Shown here piece after piece: positions 38,645 through 49,195 of a stretch of 64,000 nucleotides of DNA. Made by a program: the position numbers and the translations under genes. The DNA is taken from NCBI GenBank assembly GCA_943737045.1, contig CALSFV010000070.1, positions 434,001 through 498,000 of the forward strand, in the 5' to 3' direction. The stretch is from Parapristionchus giblindavisi (Eukaryota; Nematoda; Chromadorea; Rhabditida; Diplogasteridae). A model generated the notes under the pieces. It searched no databases, was not told the DNA's origin, and worked only from the letters and a program-made list of their open reading frames with translations. Every line of letters starts with the position of its first letter. Positions within the stretch are counted from its first letter, which is position 1.

Positions 38645-40389
38645 ATGTCTACACCGAATCGACACAACAATAGTCCAAATATGGGCAATGGAGGCATTGG
38701 AAATTTGGCTCAGGTATGGAAATCAAATGATATTACTTTCATTTTGATTGATGAGCAAGTTATTATTCGTGCAGGAACTTCAATGGGTCAAGAATGACTG
38801 TACTCTTATTCGCAATGCAGTTGTTCTACTCGAACAAGAGAAGGATAATCTGAGACAGGCTGTTCGCAAGCTAAAGGTTGGCTAACAATACTTCTGTTTT
38901 TTCATGCTTGAGTCCAAACTTTTTAAAATGATTTCCAGATTGAGAATCAGCGACAGCGTGAGAAGACCAAGAAACTTCAAGCAGAGATTAAGAAGTTGGG
39001 GGGACATTCTGAAGATACTGATATCGAAGACAAAGATTATGATGATATCGGAAGAGATTTCATTCTCGTTGGAGGTTAGTATATTTAAGTATATTGATTA
39101 ATCTAAAATCAATAATTGAAGGAGCTCAAGATCCTCTTGCTCTTCGATTCGAAGTATCTATTCGTGATGATGAAGGCAATGAACACAAATCAGCTGAGAG
39201 ATACTATTGGTTCGTTCGTTATTTTAGTTTCACAGAATGTAAGAACAAATAAGTCGTATTTATGCACTCGTTTAATGGGTGTAATTCCAGGTACAAGCTT
39301 GCTGAGAAATTTGGAGATGATGAAGCAAAGAAAAAGATTGTGAGTGCAGCATCAACTCATGATGCTGAAGAGGCAATGAAAGCTGTTAAAGGATTCAATG
39401 AACGTCAATGGAATGAAGTATTTATGTTCTCTTATTATATATTTAGTTATTATACTTTCTCTATAGGAGAAGATCATGCATTGGTCTCGTGGACAAGAAC
39501 TCAAGTTCGAACAGGTTTGTTCTGATCTGCGATTAATCAATAAGAGGGGTACTGTAGGTTCGTTGGATCGCTTGTGTTCTTGTTGAGACGAAGGATTCTT
39601 ACATTGCTGTTGCTCATCAAGACAAAGTTAGTCATATATTAATTGATATATAGATTAATGATATTTTTATTTAAGCAAATTGGTACTGGATGGCGTAAGA
39701 CGCGTGAAGAAGCTAATAAATCAATATTCTGGGATGGAGATAATTCGGGTGGAAAATTCCTTATGAAATATCGTCGTGATCTAATCAAGACTCATGAGTG
39801 GGCTGGACCCAACGAGAGAGATGTAACGTAGTTTGATTTAGATTTGCATATAGAGTGTACTTTGATCAGATGAATATTATCGATTGATTATGGTTCAGGA
39901 GACATCAAAGAAGATTCTGAATCTTCGTAAGAATGTGTGGCGTCGTAATGAGAATCATGTACAACAAGGAGGAATTATGAATGGAATGAGAGGAGGAATG
40001 AATGGAGGAGGACATAGAGGAGGGTATAATAGAGGTGGATATAGTAATGGAAGAGGAGGACTACGACAAGGTATGACATCATACAACAAATATTCATATT
40101 ATGGATATCAAGGTACGATACTAGTATTAATAATATCCTTATGTGGGTTCAGGAAAAGTATGACAAAAATACAAAATGATTACATTAGGGACACATAGAA
40201 TACAATAGCATAACGTGGTAGTATTGTTTTGATTTACAATTATGTTTGACAAGTTGGAAATTATTTATACGAGAGTACATCTGTTATGGACATACCCTAT
40301 ATGAATAGAATGGAATTAATGAAGAAATTATCATTACAGATTACGGAGATAATAATAATAAACGCCAACAACAGAAGTCATCTCCATAG
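38645..40389 (+). CDS. NADAR-like protein with coiled coil and RGG tail
   Basis: About 360 residues in ten exons. Residues 1-23 are a polar leader (MSTPNRHNNSPNMGNGGIGN). Residues 24 to about 90 are a likely coiled coil (NAVVLLEQEKDNLRQAVRKL, KIENQRQREKTKKLQAEIKKL). An acidic linker (SEDTDIEDKDYDDIGRDF) leads to a segment I read as a diverged NADAR/DUF1768 domain: HKSAERYYWYKLAEKFGDDE, KKKIVSAASTHDAEEAMKAV, FNERQWNEEKIMHWSRGQEL-KFEQ, then IGTGWRKTREEANKSIFWDG. Known NADAR enzymes remove ADP-ribose, for example from guanine in DNA, or act as N-glycosidases. The tail is Gly/Arg-rich (MRGGMNGGGHRGGYNRGGYS-NGRGG), typical of RNA-binding proteins. The NADAR call rests on spacing of the SAE, W..~M and KF elements rather than a search. 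ADP-ribose or RNA-linked function is inference. Confidence 0.7.
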
Positions 40390-41318
40390 TTAAATGTTCG
40401 ATTTAATCTATTGTTGTTGACACCAAATATAATAATATATGTATGTAGTAGTACTCCTATTCATTCCCTAATCAAAGAAGATATATCGATTCCTACAGTA
40501 GATTAAACGATTTGACTCATTTCGTTGCGAGATTTGATTCTAATTGAATATTCCTCCAATTGTACGTACATGCACATGATTCTCCCCTATATCTATTTAT
40601 ATCTTTGTCTGTTATTCCCTCTTCCCCTATACTACTTCTGTCACTTCTCGCTCCTTTCACAGTCTTCTTTTGATCTACCGTAGTCATAGAGTACGGTATG
40701 TCATTAGGGCAAATCAATAACTACTCGTTAATCTATTCATATATCCAACACCATAGTCAATTATTGATCATCATATAAGTTTATAACAGTTATACTACAC
40801 CTCCTATCTTTTGGAAACACAACGCAACCTTTATCTGCTTACTTTTAGTTATCCTCAAGGAGTTAAAATATCAAAAGAATGGTTGGTAAACATTGTGTTA
40901 AAAGATAGGAGATGATGTTGATTGTTGCATTTGTTGTTGCTAATATTATTATCGAGTATCTTATCCTTGTCCTTTTTTTTGTTCTTTACACAAATAAATA
41001 GAAGAGTTGTATGTAGTTTGATCTTGGTTGTTTGTTGTCACTAATACTACGGTAGAGGGGTTTGATCATGACTCGAGAGACTTCACATAATCATGATGGA
41101 ACCGTTTGACACTTGTCCATTCATATTAGGAATATCTGAAAGAGTAAATGAAGGTAGATTAACAATAACATAAGTCTAGACTGTATTCGTGAGTGGGCGG
41201 AGTCTACGTGAGATATTGAACGTGCATATTGAATGATTGAATGAAGTCTATTTCATCAATCTATTCATTCTCTATCTTTCATTCCATAGAGTGTGGCTTA
41301 CTCTCAAAGAGTATCAAC
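40390..41318. other. Intergenic
   Basis: No gene. Holds a 110-base stem-loop at 40803-40912 and several TACNGTA motifs. The frame 40517-40717 (-) has no support. Confidence 0.45.
40803..40912. repeat. Small inverted-repeat element, about 110 bp
   Basis: CTCCTATCTTTT at the left end is matched by AAAAGATAGGAG at the right end. A second inner pair (ACACAACGCAACC with GGTTGG...ATTGTGT) extends the arms imperfectly. Non-coding. Confidence 0.65.
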
Positions 41319-41632
41319 ATGTCTCAACTAATGGCGAAGACTGCTAGACCTGTAAGTACCGTACTTATATCTCTAATCGATATCATTTAATCAATACTTC
41401 TAGGCCATTCAAACCGTCGCAAGACGTTCAATCATGCACGGAGATGCTATGCCTCAGGCTGCTAGAGCTCAGGTAATCAATAAGTTATCTTAGATCTGTA
41501 AATCAATAGATAATCTCGTTTCAGTTGAGCAAACCAGCCGTACAGGGATTCTTCTCGTACACTCGTAATTGGAGTAGAGACAAGCATTTCAATCTTAGCA
41601 AGGCCCCTCAGAAAGGAGATACTCCTCTATAG
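41319..41632 (+). CDS. Small, probably mitochondrial protein of unknown function
   Basis: Three exons: MSQLMAKTARP, AIQTVARRSIMHGDAMPQAA-RAQ and LSKPAVQGFFSYTRNWSRDK-HFNLSKAPQKGDTPL-TAG, about 69 residues. The N-terminus is rich in Ala, Arg and hydroxyl residues with no acids, which fits a mitochondrial presequence. I do not recognise the mature part; short subunits of respiratory complexes look like this, but that is a guess. It lies about 310 bases upstream of another short same-strand gene, so the two could share an operon. Confidence 0.6.
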
Positions 41633-41639
41633 TTAGTCT

Positions 41640-41811
41640 AATACATTTGCCTTCTCCGTCATGACGGATATGTCCACGTAATCTTCACTGTAAATTTCGA
41701 ACGCCATTTACAAAACATTTATGCCAAAATTCCTGTCGAAATTTACTCTCAGTAAATTTTACGTTTACGTGTATCCGTCGTTACGGCGGATGAACGTAAG
41801 GCAAATGTAAA
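41640..41811. repeat. Palindromic repeat (family member 2)
   Basis: Ends TACATTTGCCTT and AAGGCAAATGTAA are inverted repeats. The internal CCGTCATGACGGA and TCCGTCGTTACGGCGGA add imperfect pairing. It shares its end sequence with the palindrome at 25968-26108. It lies between the two short genes. Confidence 0.7.
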
Positions 41812-41943
41812 ATCACATAATTGTATTCCATTATCCTAGAATGTTTTGGAGAGCACATAGAAATCATTCGATAAGTGAATATGTTGCTGACAGATGTTCG
41901 TTGACGAAATACAAAGTGTATCCTACGGTGATTGTTGATATGA

Positions 41944-42348
41944 ATGGATAATTATAGTTTCCTTCTTCGTCGTCTTGGTCATGCATATGAAGTATATCCT
42001 CTTATTGTCCTCACTGGATTCTGGGTTGTTATCTTCTCTATAGCAACTGCTACTGCATTCACTAAATCTGAAGTCTGGCTAGATAGAAGTATGTCATTCA
42101 TCTACAGTAATCTTCATATTTATCGATCGATTATAGGCAAGGATCAGGCTCCCTGGGATTGGACTCGTATCCGTGATAAGTATTGGAAAATGCAGACTGT
42201 TCTGTGAGTCATTACCGTACTCATATATTCATATATACTTTCTTTATTTAGATTCGATCTTGATGGTCGTACTCATAAGAGATTGGAGATTATGGAGAAA
42301 CTTCAAGATGAAATGTATGAAGCAGCCAAGAAAAGAGGAACTCGTTGA
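41944..42348 (+). CDS. Small single-pass membrane protein, B12D/NDUFA4-like
   Basis: Three exons: MDNYSFLLRRLGHAYEVYPL-IVLTGFWVVIFSIATATAFT-KSEVWLDRS, KDQAPWDWTRIRDKYWKMQT-VL, and FDLDGRTHKRLEIMEKLQDE-MYEAAKKRGTR-TGA, about 102 residues. One N-terminal membrane segment preceded by YEVYPLIVL and followed by a TATAFTKSEVWLDRS-KDQAPWDW loop resembles the B12D/MLRQ (NDUFA4-type) family of small inner-membrane respiratory-chain proteins. The resemblance is moderate. The extra charged C-terminal helix is longer than in NDUFA4. The start is the ATG that gives the long frame; an overlapping upstream ATG at 41941 stops after three codons. Confidence 0.6.
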
Positions 42349-42670
42349 TAATTATATTCTCTTTCTTATTCCATCTACTGATCTCTACCTTTGACACCCC
42401 TTCTCAATCGACTAATGACGACGAGTATACTGTAGATTGATCATATTGAGACCATATCAACTATATTGATTGATTACATGTACATTATTCTTAGTCTCTT
42501 AGAGATATCGTCTATAAAGTCATACTGATTATACTGTAACGTCCACCAGACAAAGAGTTTTTATTCAAAATTGATTTAGTCATGTATATCTATGATATCT
42601 CTAGATGATTTCAAATTGAATACAAAGTAAAGAGCAAATGAGTCTACAGTAAGACTACTGTAATCTAGTC
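42349..42670. other. Intergenic, convergent 3' ends
   Basis: About 320 bases between the ends of the 41.9-kb gene and the minus-strand AIP1 gene, with several CTACAGTA / TACTGTA motifs and no coding potential. Confidence 0.4.
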
Positions 42671-45600
42671 TTACTTTAGAGTCCATATAATTCTGCATCC
42701 ATCTTCACCAACTGTCATCATTTCATTATGTGAACACCATCCAATATCTCTGTAATCAATATATTCAATATAATCAATAACTCCAACTGATAAACTGTAA
42801 ATATATGATCACATATTACAAGAAACCTTACTCATTTTGGAAGTTTTCAACAATATTTTTGCTCTTTAACTTTATATCGAATTATTGTGAATCTCTAATA
42901 TTATGTTGATAGGAAAACATTTGCTACTTTTTCAATCAAATGCCTACAACGATCAATCTATGTGTAGGTGTCAATATCGCAGAGAACATTTTCAATCAAC
43001 CTAATAAATATACTACTAATACAAGTGTACTTACTCAACAATATGTCCAGATCTATGAATAATTGGATCGAATTTTCTTCCATCTTCAGGTAGTTTCCAT
43101 ACAATCAATGATCGATCTACAGCACCTACAAATGAATCAATCGATATAATCTTACTCGACAACAGTATACCAGTTGCAAGTGCAGTTCCATTCGTATTCC
43201 ATCCCATTGATCGAATTGATGCACAATGAAGACGCCAATCATCAGCAATTAATATCCATTCATTATTCTCATCAATGGAATATACATTGACATAACGTGC
43301 ACTATCACATATAGCAATATGATGACCCTACAATCATATATCTTGAGACGAAGAATGGGTTACGGTAGATATCATCAATTGAAACTTAAGAGGATTACGA
43401 AAGAACTTATACATCTACTATCTATCTCAACAAGAACACTATTGTACTACTGTAAAGATGGAATACTCACAGTAGGACTATATCCAACTTGAGAGATGGA
43501 TCCCTTCATCTTCATTTCTTTAATGACATTCAGAGTATTTCCATCCTATAATCACATTAATTATTGATTAGTAGTAGTAGTCAATCGATCGATACCTTGA
43601 TTGTGTATACAGTAACTATTCCATTAACATCTCCTATAGCGATTTGTGAATCATCATAAATGATAGAAATGGAAGTAGAATCAGCTGATAACTGATATTA
43701 ATAGTAGTCATTAGTATATCATTGTGAAGTAAATATTCTCAAAATAAATACTCTATTCCATCTAACATATTTGAGAGAGTTGAAAACAATGTTGTCGTGA
43801 TAGGATGTACCATCTAGACCAGTTTCACGCGTAATAATCAAGTCATCAAAAATATAGTTGTACCTTCTCTTGACACACAATGTGCCTTGTTGATTTGTCT
43901 ATGATAACAAGATGAGAATGACAAGCAATTGCAATGAGAGATCGACCACATGACATTGATACTGGTTCAGATGGTAGGGATACTGTAGATAGTACAGTAC
44001 TCTCTGATAGAGAATAGAACTGCAATGGAGTACTGTAAGTAATCATCATTGATTGAATGTGAACTACCGTACCTGGAGTTCATTGTTCATACGCAGTACG
44101 AGTATGGTATCATTAGAAGAAGAGATGGATAGGCCACGTATCTAAATATAAGATGAGAAATACAGTAATCAATCAATAATCATACAGCTTTGGTTTGTTG
44201 AATTCCGAATGGAACAACAGGGGCATCATCAATGGAAAGACACAGACGACCACTGGTAAACAATGATTATTATAATAATCAATCAATAAAATGTATACCT
44301 GTTATCACCAGTAATAATGAATTGATTATGAATATCGATTGATCTGATATGACCTTTATGACCATAAAGAGAAGATATTGATTCCCCAGATGATGCACGA
44401 ATCTATAAATGATTATTTCATTGAAATATGATATAATAACACAAACAAATATTGACCTTTTCCAATTTTCCAGAAGAGCTTATTACGATAACACAATTGA
44501 ATGGAACAGATACAGCCAATGCTAGACGTTGAGTTAAAGATGGATCTATGGTATACAGTAATTGAGTATACGGTAGATCAATAATATTGATTACCTCCTT
44601 TTTCATTCCACTCCCATTCGTCTTTGATTTGTGTTCCACTCTCATCAATTTCATCCGGATTCAGTAGTCGAAGTGCCTGAAACGACCAAAACTACCGTAC
44701 TCAACTCCTACCGTACTCTCAACATACTCTAACGTATCCATCAGTACTCGCATAGACAATAAGGTCACATATTCTATCATTAAAATCTACAGTATCCCCC
44801 TTTGCCAAAGATGGAAGAGATATAAAAGCAGCTGATGTTATCGATCGATCGTGTTTTCTCTCACCGATCTGAATACCGTAATTAATTTACAGCTTTTCTT
44901 GTCAGGACCACTAACCACTGCCTTGGTTACGGTATCATAGACAACTAATCTTCCATCTGAGCCTCCCGACACGAAAAGACTTCCATCATTATTGAAAGCT
45001 ACAGTATATACTTCTCTGTAATTAATCAATATTAATCAATAATGAATAAATCATAATCATTTATACTTTGAGTGAGTAGTAAGTTGTTGTGAGTATTTAG
45101 GACGAGGACCTCCTTTTGATCTATCAAATATCGAGATCTATAATCAATAAATGAGAATATTGATTGAATGAACGATGAATGATTACTCTTGAATCGTGAG
45201 AAGCCATTAGTATCATATTATCTTTAATATTAGGATGAATATCGATTGATTCAATTCGACGAGAATGACAAGAGAGATCACCTCCGGATGAACCTATTCA
45301 ATCAATATTCATTATATTATCGATGGAATAACATAATTGAAGACATCATATAAATGAATGAGACATAAGAATTGAACAGACCAGTCTTTAGTTCAAAATA
45401 GACAGGTTTTCCATCTCCAACTACAGCTATCTTCTTTCCATCTGGGGACCATGCGATATCAGAGATCTACATGTATATGATCAATCAATAAACCATTCCA
45501 ATAATAATGATGAATCATTAAATGATCTACCTCTCCTCCAATCACATGTTTGTATTTGTGCTCAAATGGAGCTTCTGTCTGACATACGAAGACTTCGCCT

Positions 45601-46173
45601 CCCTTATCACCTTACATTATAACTCATTCATTCTAATCAATAATAGATATACTACCTGAAGCGATAAATTGACCATCGGGAGAGAATTTGACTGCAGTCG
45701 TTTCGAATCTATGCTGACGAAAGATATGAATGACAGAGAGATCATCCACATTCAACAATGCTACCACATTGGATGATGGATATACGAGTAGATTACCCTG
45801 AATTAAGTAATCAAATCTGATCGAGAGGTGGGGGAATAACACAGTAACAGTATTGTGTTGTTTGCACATCGTTTGTTTTCTACACAGAGAAAGTGGTCAT
45901 TGAAAACTTGAAAAAATGCCAAAAATCACGGTATGGACCTACCATTGAGCTGTAACCGTTTGCGCGCTCTCTCTTTTGCGTACTCTCTATCTTTTTCGTT
46001 CTACCTTTCCTCTATCACACCATCAACGCTCTCGAAACGCTGTGGTTGTACGATTCTTGGAGTAAACAAGAACAAACCTGAGGTGAGATATGAATCTTGG
46101 AGGGTCTACCCCTTTCGGAACGAGGAAGAGGAGGAACTACATCTGTTATATGGAGTGTGCAGTCGATTTTCAT
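42671..46173 (-). CDS. WDR1: Actin-interacting protein 1 (WDR1/UNC-78 type), WD40
   Basis: Promotes cofilin-driven actin filament disassembly; nematode forms are UNC-78 (muscle) and AIPL-1. Exon 1 (46078-46173, 32 codons) reads MKIDCTLHITDVVPPLPRSE-RGRPSKIHISPQ, matching the family PLPRTQRG start. It joins GNLLVYPSSNVVALLNVDDL across a 280-base intron. Then come WD-type repeats: FETTAVKFSPDGQFIASGDK-GGEVFVCQT, ISDIAWSPDGKKIAVVGDGK, IESIDIHPNIKDNMILMASH-DSRISIFD, EVYTVAFNNDGSLFVSGGSD-GRLVVYD, and a second propeller with RASSGESISSLYGHKGHIRS-IDIH and others, ending DGCRIIWTLK-TAA. About fifteen short exons. The sequence is clearly diverged from canonical UNC-78. Without the first intron, an ATG at 45869 would give a false N-terminus (MCKQHNTV...), so I prefer 46173. 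Confidence 0.88.
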
Positions 46174-46544
46174 CTGAATTCGAAAGAAGTGAATGATGGA
46201 AATAAGAGTGTTGTTCGTGGTTAACGTCGTGGGTGGGACGAATAGGCACACATTGGGTTAATGCGCGCTCTAACTAACATCTGGAGGGAGTCATACAATT
46301 GAGAATTCAGAAAGAGTCGGCAAGAAATGAAAAAAAAATGGTGGAAAATGAAACATACGAGTAGATCAAGTCAAACACTTTTAAATGTTTCTAAATGTTC
46401 TTAATAATGTTATGAGACAGTTTATTTAAGCACAATAAATACAATACAGGAAAAACACAAGCTCTGGAGCTTGAGAAAATTAAAGATGGTCGTGATCAAT
46501 CGATGAAAGCCGGCTGCTGGCTGATGTACTAAAAGTCGGCTGCT

Positions 46545-46682
46545 CCCGTTTTTGAACGGGCGATCGTCGGGCGTTAGCCGGGCGATCGCCGGTCGATAAG
46601 CGGGCGCCGGACGGGCGCCCGGCGGGCGCCCGCTTATCGACCGGTGATCGTCCGGCTAACGCCCGACGATCGCCCGTGGATG
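46545..46682. repeat. GC-rich palindrome, left copy
   Basis: CGGGCGATCGTCGGGCGTTA through CGATAAGCGGGCGCC is mirrored by GGGCGCCCGCTTATCG through TAACGCCCGACGATCGCCCG, centred near 46612. It is much more GC-rich than its surroundings. Its outer CCCGTTTTTGAACGGGCG recurs inverted at about 50746-50763. Confidence 0.85.
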
Positions 46683-46748
46683 TGCTGACGTTCACCCGCG
46701 GGCAATATGGTATAGGGGGTCCAGGATACCGGGTGCTCCTTGGTTTGC

Positions 46749-46817
46749 TATATAAATTGTGACTGTTTGAGATTGCCTTGCTGTACCAGTGGTACTCATT
46801 CAATCACAAATTATAAA
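46749..46817 (+). ncRNA. Structured hairpin 1
   Basis: The stem TATAAATTGTGACTG pairs with CAATCACAAATTATA with a few mismatches. The conserved loop is GAG-A-TTGCCTTGCTGTACCAG-TGGTACTC. It is the most diverged member of the hairpin family at 46.7-47.9 kb. Whether it is transcribed is unknown. Confidence 0.5.
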
Positions 46818-46920
46818 GCAACCTCGGATTGCAAGAAAGAAAGAAAACAAAACAAAGAAAGAAATACAAAGAAAACAACACAAAATAATCTTCATAGCTC
46901 CAGAGGCGTCTTCCTCGGTC

Positions 46921-46995
46921 TACTGTAGAATGCGCGACCGAATGAGCTTGCCTAACTGTACCAGCGGTACTCATTCAGTCCCTGATTCTACAGTA
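46921..46995 (+). ncRNA. Structured hairpin 2
   Basis: TACTGTAGAAT pairs perfectly with ATTCTACAGTA. Inside, GAATGAG pairs with CTCATTC, and the loop contains TACC-AGC-GGTA. It is identical over its 75 bases to hairpin 4 at 47808-47882. The size and shape resemble a miRNA precursor, but there is no expression evidence. Confidence 0.55.
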
Positions 46996-47214
46996 ACCGG
47001 GCACCCTCTCCGTCCCATCTCGTTGAGTCCCTCTCGGTTGAACCGGGGCCAATCTGAAATGAAAATTCATTGGTTACGGTTATAACCCAATCAATCATCG
47101 ATTACTACGTGATACACAAGTACCGAATAATGATCTCTCACCTGTTTCGGCCACTTCTTCGGCATTCTCCGGTCCCTCTCGGGCACAGGCTGCTTCCGCA
47201 ATTCACTGTAGAAA

Positions 47215-47278
47215 TTGCGATTGTTTGAGCTTGCCATACTATACTAGTGGTACTCTAGCAATAGCAATTTCTACAGTA
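47215..47278 (+). ncRNA. Structured hairpin 3
   Basis: ACTGTAGAAATTGC pairs perfectly with GCAATTTCTACAGT (14 bp), continued by ATTGTTTGAG with CTCTAGCAAT (one G-U pair and one mismatch). The loop CTTGCCATACTATACTAGTGGTA matches the loops of hairpins 2 and 4 in pattern, while the stem sequence differs. Confidence 0.55.
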
Positions 47279-47807
47279 ACCGGGGCTGCCTCTCCGTCCC
47301 ATCACGTCTCCCTCTCGGTTGAACCGGGGCCAATCTGAAATGAAAAATTATTAGTTACTGCTTTGACCATATGTTTTTGTTCAGCTCACAATTTAAGAAC
47401 TATGTTATTGCTCATTCTTCGTTTTTTTTGTGTTTTTTTTGCAAAATAAGAGGCAAAGTGACCCGTTATTTCCAAGCCAACCAATTTATATATTGACCCG
47501 CACCCACAAAATGTGAGTTCTACGAAATGTATTGTTCAGACCCAATCAGATATTGGTAGCTGCATATCAGGTAAGTTCCCTACGGCTATATCTCACCTCT
47601 TCTGGCCACTTATGGCGCAGTTTGTAGTCCCTCTCGGGGGATCCGGGGCCAATCTGAAATGAACAATAATTGGTTACGGTTCCAACCCAATCAGATATCG
47701 GTTGGTAAGTGATAGACAAGTACTAAATATTTAAATGACTATCTCTCACCTGTCTCGGCCACTTCTTGTCCATTCTCCGATCCATATCAGAGGCGTCTTC
47801 CTCGGTC

Positions 47808-47882
47808 TACTGTAGAATGCGCGACCGAATGAGCTTGCCTAACTGTACCAGCGGTACTCATTCAGTCCCTGATTCTACAGTA
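47808..47882 (+). ncRNA. Structured hairpin 4
   Basis: The same 75 bases as hairpin 2, about 890 bases further on, with the outer stem TACTGTAGAAT / ATTCTACAGTA. Flanking sequence on the right differs more (CCCGCCATCCTCCGCCCC), suggesting recent copying of the hairpin or gene conversion. Confidence 0.55.
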
Positions 47883-48122
47883 TCCCGCCATCCTCCGCCC
47901 CATCTCGTGTTGTCCCTCGCGGTTGAACCGGGGCCAATCTGAAATGAAAACTCGCTATCTAATGAAATGAAAGAGTAACTAGTAAACTGACTAGTAACTA
48001 GTAAAGAAAATAATATTTGTTAAAAGACATACATAATTGTACATTAGTCTTTTTCATCTCAAATATCGATCTACACAGAAAGGATATATTTAATATTATA
48101 CTTTAGTGTCGAGATTATGATG

Positions 48123-48149
48123 TTCGTTCCATAGTATGGAACGAACGAA
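48123..48149. repeat. Short perfect hairpin
   Basis: GTTCGTTCCATA followed by TATGGAACGAAC, nearly without a loop. No associated gene is seen; it could be a remnant end of a repeat. Confidence 0.6.
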
Positions 48150-49195
48150 AACTCATCAATAAATCATTAATAAATGATTAACTACCGTATTCTTACCTCA
48201 CTTCATCCTGAATCATGATTCTCTTGCTGGATGTTCTGTAGCTGCTGTACATACAATAGCTGAACCGTGAAGAAGAATCATTTATACTGTAGTCATCTTA
48301 AACTAATAACCCATACCTGACTCGATTTGAGATCATTCAGTCATCTTTCAATATGAGCTTGTACAAGATCAACAATGAACAGAATTTATATCAATTACAG
48401 TGCTCCTTCACTCTACAGTATATCACGTAATCTCTGCAGTTATAGCACATTAATATTCGTGATTTCCTTTAATGTCTAATAAAAGAACACTTACCTGGAG
48501 GATGCAAATGAGTCTTGGCCTATTAACAAAGGTATAACCATATACAAAAGCTACGAGAGCCTAAGTATGTGAACGACGGAATACTTTTACAGTAACGTAA
48601 TATATTTGAATTTATTGTAATATATATCTTTTATACATATATCTTTTATACAACTTTTATACATATTTAAATAAATACCTTGCCTTTTATATACCTTTAA
48701 ATCCCTTGATAATATCGTCTTCACTCATATCATAACAAATTTTAATTAAATATTATGTATTCCATATTAATTGATAATGTCGTAGATATGGGTCCTAATT
48801 TCATCCTTCAGTATTCATATTATTATTAACGATAATCATCAATAGGTAACAAACCTAGTCAATATGAATAGTAGAATATGAAGATTGATAGATATGGAGA
48901 TAGAGAAACAATCTTCATTTCAAAAGCAGTAATCGTTTGAATGAAAGATTTGCTTGTTTGATAAAGGTAATTAATTAATTATAGATTAACATAATTATAT
49001 AGAATATATAATTATAGATTAACGTAGTCAATAAATTTAAACTCACGAAATTTATACCGATTAATTTGAGATACATTCTCCATTATCATTTAATGTTGTT
49101 GATAAATGAGAAAATATACATCTGATGTTAATAATACTCCATCTATAATCACATCAATCAATCAATGATCTTCAATCTCAAACTTTAATATAAGA

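Larger units (their letters stand above)
46740..47945. repeat. Tandem array of ~280-320 bp units carrying hairpins
   Basis: Repeated units share GAACCGGGGCCAATCTGAAA, at about 47040, 47321, 47641 and 47925. Three of them share TCTCACCT(G/C)T(T/C)(T/C)GGCCACTT, at about 47136, 47591 and 47744. On the minus strand these read as acceptor ATTTCAG plus ATTGGCCCCGG, and CAG or GAG followed by donor GTGAGA. The shortest unit (47597-47653) would be a 57-base exon with an open frame, IGPGSPERDYKLRHKWPEE. The longer units contain an inserted hairpin with stops in all frames. Confidence 0.8.

Noticed and set aside
45633..45869. ATG at 45869 as start of the AIP1 gene
   Set aside because: The upstream exon at 46078-46173 gives the conserved PLPRSERG start of the family and splices in frame, so MCKQHNTV is intron read-through.
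46480..46803. 107-codon minus frame with repeated RAPAGR-type peptides
   Set aside because: It is a translation of the GC-rich palindrome and has no splice or start support.
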